A stretch of DNA of 5,317 bases from Lentimicrobiaceae bacterium (GTDB lineage: Bacteria; Bacteroidota; Bacteroidia; Bacteroidales; SKPS01), in NCBI GenBank assembly GCA_007119395.1, contig SKPS01000233.1:1-5317 (forward strand). The letters are read 5' to 3'. The position numbers and the translations under genes are program-made. A model generated the notes under the pieces. It had not been told where the DNA came from. It did no database searches and saw only the letters and a list, made by a program, of their open reading frames with translations. Shown piece after piece: positions 1-5,317 of this stretch. Positions within the stretch are counted from its first letter, which is position 1, and each line of letters opens with the position of its first letter.

Positions 1-120
1 AAACACCTCGAAAAGTCTATCCAAAAGTCCCCTTCGGCATGGCTCTGGTCGCATCGCAGGTGGAAGCATAACCTGTCGTCAGCAACAAATACTTCAAGTG
101 AAGAGGAAAACATGAGATGA
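1..120 (+). CDS. Lysophospholipid / lipid A acyltransferase (LpxL/HtrB-like), C-terminal end only
   Basis: Reading frame 1 is open from the first base to a TGA at 118-120, giving 39 residues that start KHLEKSIQKSP and contain WLWSHRRWK at about residues 14-22. An acidic/basic helix followed by a Pro and then W-L-W-S-H-R-R-W-K is the usual ending of bacterial LpxL/HtrB-type acyltransferases, in particular the Bacteroidota versions. These inner-membrane enzymes transfer an acyl chain to the lipid A precursor or a related lipid. The catalytic HxxxxD motif would lie upstream, outside the window, so activity cannot be judged. After the motif there is a Ser/Thr/Glu-rich tail of about 17 residues with no recognisable feature. 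The next gene, a glycosyltransferase on the same strand, starts 54 bases downstream and may be co-transcribed. The assignment rests only on the tail motif, so the exact family member is uncertain. Confidence 0.72.
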   Translation, partial: KHLEKSIQKSPSAWLWSHRRWKHNLSSATNTSSEEENMR

Positions 121-159
121 TAGCGGATGGTTTTCGTCCTGTTATTTGATCACAACGAA

Positions 160-174
160 AGGAGAGGAGAGGGT
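160..174 (+). promoter_or_regulatory. Strong tandem ribosome binding site of the glycosyltransferase gene
   Basis: Two AGGAG cores lie in a row (160-164 and 165-169) inside an all-purine run, 10 and 5 bases before the ATG at 175. This decides the start. The in-frame ATG at 127 would add 16 residues (MVFVLLFDHNERRGEG) that lie outside the glycosyltransferase domain, and they encode the ribosome binding site itself. Confidence 0.75.
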
Positions 175-1197
175 ATGGCATCATCGGTAGCCGTGGTGAT
201 ATTAAACTGGAACGGCAAGCGCTTCCTTGAGCGCTTCCTGCCATCGGTGTTGAGGAACTCGTCCGGTGCTGAAGTGATCGTAGCAGACAATGCCTCCGCT
301 GATGGTTCCGTTGAATGGCTCAGGGATCATCACCCCAATGTACGTGTGATCGTTCACCCCGAAAACGGTGGCTTTGCCAAAGGCTACAACGATGCACTCC
401 GACAAGTGGATGCCAAATACTACGTGCTGCTCAACTCCGATATAGAAGTGCCTGAAGGTTGGTTGCTTCCGCTGTTGAAGCTGATGGAACAACACCCCGA
501 AGTAGCAGCATGCCAGCCCAAAATCATGGATCACGCACATCCACACCTCTTCGAATATGCTGGTGCTGCCGGTGGCTTTATTGATCAGTTCGGTTACCCC
601 TTTTGTCGTGGGCGCATATTCATGGAACTGGAGAATGATCAGGGGCAGTACAACGACCAGGTGGATGTGTTCTGGGCGACCGGTGCCTGCCTGATGGTAC
701 GCGCTGAGGCCTACCACCAGGTGGGTGGCCTCGACAACGACTTCTTCGCCCATATGGAAGAGATCGACCTCTGCTGGCGTTTGAAAAATGCCGGGCACAA
801 GATCATGGCCACAGGAGCCTCCTCCGTGTATCACGTGGGAGGTGGTACCCTGCCGAAGAGATCATCACGAAAAACATACCTGAACTTCAGAAACAACTTC
901 ATCCTCCTCTATAAAAACCTCCCTGCAAAACGACTGCTACCGGTATTTTTACTGCGGATTCCGCTTGACTGGGTCGCCGCCCTGAAGTTTCTTGCTGATG
1001 GAGGAGTGGCTGATTTCTTTGCCGTTATCAAGGCACACTGGCACTTCTCTCTCTCGTTGCGACGTCATCACAAAAAAAGGAAAAAGCAACCGGCACATAC
1101 CCTGGCTGGGGTCTATCGACGCAGTATCGTGGTGGATTTCTACCTGAAAAAGCGACGTAGGTTTACAGATCTCGGGCAACACCATTTCAGCCGGTAA
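175..1197 (+). CDS. Family 2 glycosyltransferase (rhamnosyltransferase/WbbL-like)
   Basis: Predicted 340-residue inverting GT-A glycosyltransferase that would move a sugar from a nucleotide-sugar donor onto a cell-surface glycan or lipid at the cytoplasmic face of the inner membrane. Visible motifs in order: the nucleotide-binding opening VVILNWNG (7-14); DNAS (38-41); the HPENGGFAKGYN segment (61-72); LNSD (86-89), which is the DxD-equivalent metal/donor site; ATGACLMVR (168-176); and EEIDLCWR (195-202), carrying the likely catalytic base region. HVGGG (220-224) follows. This arrangement is typical of the GT2 rhamnosyltransferase-like group. After about residue 250 there is a hydrophobic/amphipathic stretch (254-290) and then a very basic cluster, RRHHKKRKK (296-304), which could hold the protein at the membrane. 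No clear multi-pass membrane region is seen. It follows a lipid acyltransferase gene on the same strand, which suggests a role in lipopolysaccharide or other envelope glycan synthesis. Donor and acceptor cannot be read from sequence. Confidence 0.9.
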   Translation: MASSVAVVILNWNGKRFLERFLPSVLRNSSGAEVIVADNASADGSVEWLRDHHPNVRVIVHPENGGFAKGYNDALRQVDAKYYVLLNSDIEVPEGWLLPLLKLMEQHPEVAACQPKIMDHAHPHLFEYAGAAGGFIDQFGYPFCRGRIFMELENDQGQYNDQVDVFWATGACLMVRAEAYHQVGGLDNDFFAHMEEIDLCWRLKNAGHKIMATGASSVYHVGGGTLPKRSSRKTYLNFRNNFILLYKNLPAKRLLPVFLLRIPLDWVAALKFLADGGVADFFAVIKAHWHFSLSLRRHHKKRKKQPAHTLAGVYRRSIVVDFYLKKRRRFTDLGQHHFSR

Positions 1198-1226
1198 CGG
1201 CAAGGTGTCTTATGCACAGCCGTTGC
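1194..1226. terminator. Possible hairpin between convergent genes
   Basis: Bases 1194-1201 (GTAACGGC) can pair with 1219-1226 (GCCGTTGC) over 8 base pairs. On the plus-strand transcript one pair is a G-U wobble; on the minus-strand transcript that position is an A-C mismatch. The loop is 17 bases. A competing small hairpin, GCCG-GTAA-CGGC (1190-1201), has a GNRA-type loop and overlaps the glycosyltransferase stop codon. The position between two convergent stop codons fits a terminator, but neither side has a T-tract, so intrinsic termination is unproven. Confidence 0.25.
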
Positions 1227-1229
1227 AAA

Positions 1230-1673
1230 CTACTCGCCTGCTGAATGGTTCGCCAAATATTCGGCTGCCAGCAAATACCCATCTATACCCAGGCCACTGA
1301 TGCTGCCAATACAAGCAGTGGCGATCAGGTTGTGGCGTCGAAAAACCTCTCGCGTGTAGATGTGCGACAGGTGCACCTCAACCACAGGGAGCGCTGCTGC
1401 ACGCAAGGCATCTGCCAACGCCACCGAGGTGTGTGTGAAAGCCCCCGGGTTCACTATGATGCCCGAAAAACCATTCTCGCGGGCACGCTGTACAGCATCG
1501 ATGAGGTCACCCTCATGATTTGACTGATAGATGGTAACCTGCAGCCCGGGATAACGACGTATCACCTGATCAAAAAGTTGTTCGGGGTGGTCGAAAGAGA
1601 CGGTGCCGTAATGGGCCGGCTCCCGCTGGCCGGTGAGATTAAGGTTGGGTCCGTTGATGATGAGGATGTGCAT
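1230..1673 (-). CDS. aroQ: 3-dehydroquinate dehydratase, type II
   Basis: Shikimate-pathway enzyme that dehydrates 3-dehydroquinate to 3-dehydroshikimate in the cytoplasm; type II enzymes form a dodecamer and work through an enolate intermediate. The 147-residue length is normal for the family. The opening IINGPNLNLTG (5-15) is the family signature and includes Asn12. Expected active-site residues are present: Arg17, Tyr22 (catalytic Tyr, in HYGT), Asn75 and the loop VNPGAFTHTS (74-83) with His81. VEVHLSH (98-104) supplies the catalytic-pair His101, and Arg108 and Arg112 follow in REVFRRH. The C-terminus has ISGLGIDGYLLAAEYL (125-140), also typical. The ATG at 1673 is chosen because the family signature begins right after it; the frame is open further upstream, but that extension lies inside capA and has no homologous character. 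No Shine-Dalgarno sequence is visible. The start lies 22 bases after the capA stop, so translation from the capA transcript is likely. Confidence 0.96.
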   Translation of the reverse strand: MHILIINGPNLNLTGQREPAHYGTVSFDHPEQLFDQVIRRYPGLQVTIYQSNHEGDLIDAVQRARENGFSGIIVNPGAFTHTSVALADALRAAALPVVEVHLSHIYTREVFRRHNLIATACIGSISGLGIDGYLLAAEYLANHSAGE

Positions 1674-1695
1674 AATGTGTGGGTGTTGAAAAAGG

Positions 1696-2901
1696 TTAAG
1701 GTAGAGTCTCTCTTTTCTCTGGTATGTTATATGGGGCAAGGTGCTGCCGGGTGTCGGAGAAGAACCGTTCGGATGCTCTTCGGGCAGCAGGTGAGGCTGA
1801 GTAGTGGTGAAGCAGGGTGTCGGCCAGGTGGGCAGGGAGGATCCTGTAGAAGAGAGGAGCTTCGTTCCTGTAAACCCAAAAAGGTTCATAGGCGGTGTGT
1901 GCAATCCGCGTGGTGCCCGTATGGCTGTTTTTGATCAGCTCGAAAGAAGCCAGAATACCACCATCACGATACCTTTTGCGCTGGTTTGAGAAGAAGTTGC
2001 CCAGTGACCATATGACCAAGGTTGCGTTATTGGTATTTATGGTGTCGGGAATAATCCACTCAATGGGCTGCACCACATGTGGATGGTGACCCACGACCAC
2101 ATCCACCCCCTGCCGTGCAAGGAAATGAGCCACCCGTTGCTGGTATCTGTCGGGTTGACGCCTGTACTCTCCGCCCCAGTGCATCACCGCCAGAATGAAG
2201 TCGGGCTGGGCTTCCCTGGCCTTCTCCATATCGGCTATTATCTGGGTTGTATCAATCATGTTGACCAAAACTGGGGGGCGTGTAAACAATCCGTTGGTGC
2301 CGTAGGTTGCGTTGAGGATGGCGATGCGTATGCCGTTCATCTCTACGATCATGGGGTATGTGGTGTAACGGTGCACGGTATCACGAAAGGTGCCTGTGGA
2401 AGAGATGCCAAGGCTGTCAAGCGCATCCAGCGTGCGCAAAACACCTCTGTTGAAGCGATCCACAGCGTGGTTGTTTGCCAGAAAGAAAAGGTTGAACCCC
2501 GCCTTATGCAGGTCACGGGCATAAGCATCGGGCGCAGAAAACATGGGATAACCCCGGTAGGGCTTCCCTCCCAGAGTGGTTTCCAGGTTGATCAACGCCA
2601 GGTCGTATTCCTGCAAACCGGGAGTGATGTACCTGAACACCTCCCTGAAACAATACTCACCTGTTTCAGAATCCCTGGCAGCCCGCGTCTGGGGCAGGTG
2701 AGCCATGGCGTCCCCGGCCGCTACAACCCTAATGATATGCAAGGTGTCAGGAGCCACCTCCTCTGTAACTTCCTCCAACACCCCTCCTGTAGTGACAGAG
2801 GGCGTGAAATGGGTTAACATGATTACAAAGAACCCACCAGTCAACATCAATAGGATGGATAAATACCTCAGATTATTTCGCTTGCCTGTGACTCCACTCA
2901 T
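1696..2901 (-). CDS. CapA-family protein (PGA_cap metallophosphatase-like), membrane anchored
   Basis: Predicted 401-residue protein of the CapA / poly-gamma-glutamate capsule family, whose domain has a calcineurin-like metallophosphatase fold. Residues 1-12 are basic, then residues 13-29 form one hydrophobic segment without a lipobox cysteine, so the protein is probably a signal-anchored periplasmic domain. Domain motifs in order: AAGDAMAH (61-68), INLETTLGG (104-112), FLANNHAVDRFNRG (140-153), VMHWGGEY (239-246), VVGHHPHVVQ (269-278) and IWSLGNFFSNQ (297-307). These hold the Asp, Glu, Asn and His residues expected at the metal site, so it looks intact. In Bacillus CapA takes part in poly-gamma-glutamate export, but no capB/capC-like partners are seen here, and the role of lone homologues in Bacteroidota is not settled. 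The ATG at 2901 is preceded by GGAAAG with 8 bases of spacing. A TTG at 2946 is in frame but would add a Lys-rich stretch read through an A10 tract. Confidence 0.88.
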   Translation of the reverse strand: MSGVTGKRNNLRYLSILLMLTGGFFVIMLTHFTPSVTTGGVLEEVTEEVAPDTLHIIRVVAAGDAMAHLPQTRAARDSETGEYCFREVFRYITPGLQEYDLALINLETTLGGKPYRGYPMFSAPDAYARDLHKAGFNLFFLANNHAVDRFNRGVLRTLDALDSLGISSTGTFRDTVHRYTTYPMIVEMNGIRIAILNATYGTNGLFTRPPVLVNMIDTTQIIADMEKAREAQPDFILAVMHWGGEYRRQPDRYQQRVAHFLARQGVDVVVGHHPHVVQPIEWIIPDTINTNNATLVIWSLGNFFSNQRKRYRDGGILASFELIKNSHTGTTRIAHTAYEPFWVYRNEAPLFYRILPAHLADTLLHHYSASPAARRASERFFSDTRQHLAPYNIPEKRETLP

Positions 2902-2917
2902 GCTTTTCTCTTTCCGC

Positions 2918-2927
2918 TTTTTTTTTT
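2918..2927 (-). repeat. A10 homopolymer just upstream of the capA-family start
   Basis: Ten consecutive T on the plus strand (A10 in the sense of the capA-family gene), directly upstream of GCGGAAAG and 16 bases before the ATG at 2901. The tract sits between any promoter in the 75-base gap (2902-2976) and the ribosome binding site. Length change there would alter the leader but not the reading frame when translation starts at 2901. Confidence 0.85.
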
Positions 2928-2976
2928 GATGATGAACGATATACAATTTATATGGTTGGTCGTTATGGTAACCTTT

Positions 2977-4536
2977 TTACTGTACCATAAATCTGGTGGT
3001 TTGCTCTGCGATGCGCATAAAGTAGACTCCGCTTTTCAGGTGGGATACCGGTATTTGCAGGGTTTGACTGTGCAATGGAGCAACCGGGAACTGCGCAATG
3101 GTTTTCCCTGTGATATCGAAGATCACTCCGTGCGTTGGGGTAGAGGAAGTAAAGGTTGACAGGGTCAGTTCTATGTTCAGTGTGTGCGTAGCGGGCACCG
3201 GCCAAATCGTGATTGACGTTTGGTTGGCTGTTTGCTGGGGTCTGTTTACGTTGATTTGGTGTGGCAGGACAGATCCGGTGTTGAGCAGGCTGTCAGTTTT
3301 CATCACCATAATGTGTGACACGCCCGGACCAAAGCTGTAGGTGGTTCCGGTGGCTACGAAGCCACCGTCGGGGGTGACGGTGAGGTGGTTTGCGATGTCA
3401 CGGCGTGATCCGCCAATGATAATGCCTCCCAGAGTGGGGCTCCAATACCCGTTAGACATGGCGTTTTGAACGAAAAAATCGAGATCCCCGTGAGAAAACT
3501 GCCCGTCATAGAAACCTGCTGCACGAAATGTTTGATCAGGCATTTGCAACAGGTAATTAAACCCTGCTTCGATTCCCCTTCCGAAGGGGTTCACCATGGT
3601 AATATCTCCCTGTTCGCTGACAAGCATCAGGAAGGCATCTTGTCCATACTGCGGCCAGCGTGATGTTTGCCCACACGCCACATAACCGCCGGATGCTCTC
3701 TTTTTCACATCCATCACCACATCGGGTCCGGGGTGGTCATCAAACATCTCCCACAGCAGATTGCCCTCTTTGTCGATTTTTGCAATGTAGAGGGCTGAGT
3801 CGCCATAATAGCTGTTGCTGCCCGAGTATCCACCCATAATGAGTGATTGTCCATGCCCTTGAGAAACAGCCATAAACTGGTCATTCCCAGCACCACCAAA
3901 GTCCTTTTGCCAGAGAATATGCCCTTGGTGGTTTAAGCAGTACACCATGGCGTTCAAGGCTCCGTAAATGGTGTCAGAGGCGCCACCGGCAACGATCAGG
4001 GTGTCGTGCGTTACCACTTCAATATCTTGTGCAAAGCTCCAGCCGGCTGGCCCCCAATAGTGCTCGCCCACCACTGTGCCATCATAACGAATGCACAGCA
4101 ACATATTCTGATAGTTGCCCCCTTGCATGGCATAGCCAACCATATATAACAGGGAGTCGTGCAGAGTAGCCGCATTCACTTTGATGAGCCCCTGACGGCT
4201 GATCAACTGGTCATACATCAGCACGCCATCCATATCAGCCCACCCAAGCCAGATGGCACTATTGGACGTAAAACCCGAGGTGTTGCCTATAATCAGCAGA
4301 GTAGAATCGTTGAGGACCAGCGTGGCAACCCCTTCATTGTATGTTGCATTGCCATAAATGGCGATTTGCCTGGTGGATTGCGAATAGAGTGTGCCTTGAC
4401 CCATCAGCACCACGGCGATAGCCAAAAGGAAGCAACAGGTAAACACCCTCCGGAGAGAGGTTGCGGCATTGCTTTTGTCGAAGTGGTGGGCTTTGCTGTT
4501 TGTCATAACTGATAATGGTGATGTATTGTTGCTCAT
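2977..4536 (-). CDS. Secreted beta-propeller-like protein with type IX secretion C-terminal sorting domain
   Basis: Predicted 519-residue exported protein of unknown specific function. A long polar N-terminus is followed by LRR (28-30) and a hydrophobic core (31-46), ending near YSQS (51-54): a Sec signal peptide with a likely cut around residue 54. The middle (about 55-420) carries seven copies of a short pattern, a hydrophobic strand then G and T/S, such as LLIIGNTSG, LIMGGYSG, YVACGQTS and FVATGTTYS. They are spaced 50-56 residues apart, as in the propeller-like 'GG..D....DGGY...G.T' proteins common in Bacteroidota. The end (about 441-519) is a type A T9SS sorting domain: ITIWPVPATHTLNI, then a VIFDITGK strand, LKSGVYFMRI and a short ending RFMVQ. 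It would cross the outer membrane and be released or attached to the surface. ATGs at 4575, 4536 and 4506 are all possible and none has a Shine-Dalgarno sequence. 4536 avoids overlap with the upstream gene, while 4506 gives a shorter, more usual signal peptide. The start lies 17 bases after the KdsA-like stop. Confidence 0.85.
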   Translation of the reverse strand: MSNNTSPLSVMTNSKAHHFDKSNAATSLRRVFTCCFLLAIAVVLMGQGTLYSQSTRQIAIYGNATYNEGVATLVLNDSTLLIIGNTSGFTSNSAIWLGWADMDGVLMYDQLISRQGLIKVNAATLHDSLLYMVGYAMQGGNYQNMLLCIRYDGTVVGEHYWGPAGWSFAQDIEVVTHDTLIVAGGASDTIYGALNAMVYCLNHQGHILWQKDFGGAGNDQFMAVSQGHGQSLIMGGYSGSNSYYGDSALYIAKIDKEGNLLWEMFDDHPGPDVVMDVKKRASGGYVACGQTSRWPQYGQDAFLMLVSEQGDITMVNPFGRGIEAGFNYLLQMPDQTFRAAGFYDGQFSHGDLDFFVQNAMSNGYWSPTLGGIIIGGSRRDIANHLTVTPDGGFVATGTTYSFGPGVSHIMVMKTDSLLNTGSVLPHQINVNRPQQTANQTSITIWPVPATHTLNIELTLSTFTSSTPTHGVIFDITGKTIAQFPVAPLHSQTLQIPVSHLKSGVYFMRIAEQTTRFMVQ

Positions 4537-4553
4537 GATATAAGATGGAAGGA

Positions 4554-5317
4554 TCAGGTGTGTTGATGCAGGCATTTTTTAAGGTGTGCCAGCTCGTTGA
4601 TAATGGGTTCAATGGCGGATACCTGGAAGCAATAGCCGGCTGATGCTCTGGCAATGGCTGTGTTGGCATGTGCATCCAGGGTGATGCCGGCTGCACCGGC
4701 AGCCACGGCAGCCTTTCCAAGTACGAGCGCCTTTTCCAGCAAGTCGTCTTCCAGAGGGTGTGCAGGCCCCGGATCCACTGTGTTGCTCAGGTCAAGAAGT
4801 ACAGGTACGTGGTTTTTTAGCATTTTCAGCATATTCCTGAAGTCCACTACCACCTCTTCATAACCCAGCATGGTGCCACGCTCGGTTAGCAATATGGCAT
4901 TGCTCCCCTTGCGGTTCACCTTTAACACCGCTTCAGCCATGGAACCGCCTTGTATGGTCATCCCCTTGCGTATGTTCACTGTTTTACCTGTTCTGGCGGC
5001 TGCCTCCAGCAGACTGGTGTCACGAAACAGATACGCCGGAATCTGGAGTATGTCAGCATATTTAGCCGCAACAAATACATCCAGCTCATTGTATACATCG
5101 GTTTGTACCGGTATGCCATGCTTTTTCCCAATGCTTTTCAGGTGCTTGAGGGCAGGTTCTGCTCCAAGGCCGGTGAACTCATCGGCCACCGTGCTGTTGA
5201 CCCGTTTGTATGCCGACTTAAACACCAGGGCCACCTGCAGCTTTTCAGCCATGGCCGAGAGTTGTGCTGCTGTTTCCGAAGCCAACGCCTTGTCGTCTAA
5301 CAAGGAGGGGCCCGCAA
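4554..5317 (-). CDS. Divergent KdsA-like (3-deoxy-8-phosphooctulonate synthase family) aldolase, 5' end outside window
   Basis: Visible 253 residues, numbered from the Ala of AGPS (codon 5315-5313). The frame runs off the right edge, so the TTG at 5303 is internal; about 10-20 N-terminal residues are missing. The family condenses phosphoenolpyruvate with arabinose-5-phosphate to make KDO-8-phosphate for lipopolysaccharide. Family signatures in order: AGPS (1-4), VFKSAY (31-36), FTGLG (47-51), VQTDV (70-74), DILQIPAYLFRDTSLL (88-103), VNIRKG (113-118), LLTERGTMLGYEEVVVDFR (142-160) and LDAH (213-216). Positions expected to bind phosphoenolpyruvate are mostly kept (Lys33, Asp73, Gln91, Lys117, Arg146). 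Several hallmark sites are not. KANRS reads RVNST (38-42), KKGQF reads RKGMT, and the SxGGxR loop after 180 is gone. The four metal-ligand positions Cys/His/Glu/Asp read Ser4, Asn178, Asp214 and Ser225. The frame is intact with ordinary codon use, so simple decay seems unlikely. It may be a paralogue with another substrate; I withhold the symbol kdsA for that reason. Confidence 0.82.
   Translation of the reverse strand, partial: AGPSLLDDKALASETAAQLSAMAEKLQVALVFKSAYKRVNSTVADEFTGLGAEPALKHLKSIGKKHGIPVQTDVYNELDVFVAAKYADILQIPAYLFRDTSLLEAAARTGKTVNIRKGMTIQGGSMAEAVLKVNRKGSNAILLTERGTMLGYEEVVVDFRNMLKMLKNHVPVLLDLSNTVDPGPAHPLEDDLLEKALVLGKAAVAAGAAGITLDAHANTAIARASAGYCFQVSAIEPIINELAHLKKCLHQHT

Noticed and set aside
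202..834. Open frame of 210 codons on the minus strand inside the glycosyltransferase gene
   Set aside because: Fully antisense to a gene with clear GT2 motifs; its translation shows no domain or signal of its own.
1674..1904. Upstream extension of the aroQ reading frame by 77 codons
   Set aside because: It lies within the capA-family coding region in another frame, and the AroQ family signature begins right after the ATG at 1673.
1578..1934. Plus-strand open frame across the aroQ/capA junction
   Set aside because: It overlaps two well-supported minus-strand genes and has no recognisable protein features.
2077..2817. Open frame of 246 codons on the plus strand opposite the CapA-family gene
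   Set aside because: Antisense shadow; the minus strand has all conserved CapA-family motifs and the plus-strand translation shows nothing recognisable.
1696..2901. Poly-gamma-glutamate capsule operon
   Set aside because: Only the CapA-like domain is present; no CapB ligase or CapC-like membrane protein is adjacent, so capsule synthesis is not supported.
2939..2953. AT-rich inverted repeat ATATA-CAATT-TATAT in the gap before the CapA-family gene as an operator
   Set aside because: Five-base AT arms are expected by chance in an AT-rich gap, and no regulator gene or second copy is seen. No clear TAnnTTTG promoter element could be matched there either.
4334..4720. Minus-strand open frame of 128 codons overlapping the end of the KdsA-like gene and the start of the secreted-protein gene
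   Set aside because: Same strand but a different frame from both real genes; Pro/Gln-rich low-complexity translation without motifs.
5301..5303. TTG as the start codon of the KdsA-like gene
   Set aside because: The frame continues to the window edge and reads AGPS just upstream, which matches the conserved AGPC position of the family, so the TTG is an internal Leu.

Overview
The window most likely comes from a member of the Bacteroidota. The strongest evidence is the predicted secreted protein on the minus strand, which ends in a type IX secretion (Por) C-terminal sorting domain, a system essentially confined to that phylum. The tail of a lipid A-type acyltransferase at the left edge and a KdsA-family protein at the right edge both fit a Gram-negative envelope.

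Layout. The plus-strand block (1-1197) has the last 39 codons of a lysophospholipid/lipid A acyltransferase (1-120), then a complete family 2 glycosyltransferase (175-1197) with a strong purine-rich ribosome binding site. The minus-strand block (5317 down to 1230) reads in the order: KdsA-like aldolase (5' end outside the window), type IX-secreted beta-propeller-like protein, membrane-anchored CapA-family protein, and type II 3-dehydroquinate dehydratase (AroQ). Gaps between them are 17, 75 and 22 bases, so the four could be one transcript, although the 75-base gap could hold a promoter. The two blocks converge at 1198-1229, where an imperfect hairpin lies between the stop codons.

How the genes relate. 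The acyltransferase, glycosyltransferase, CapA-family protein and secreted protein all point to the cell envelope or surface. AroQ is a housekeeping shikimate-pathway enzyme. I see no mobile elements, RNA genes, CRISPR arrays or phage genes, and no gene-free stretch over 300 bases.

The item most worth a second look is the KdsA-like gene. It keeps the fold signature and most phosphoenolpyruvate-binding positions of 3-deoxy-8-phosphooctulonate synthase. It has lost the KANRS arabinose-5-phosphate motif, the GGR loop and most of the metal-site residues, while staying open over 253 visible codons. It may be a paralogue with a changed reaction. The rest of the window looks like ordinary Bacteroidota chromosome.
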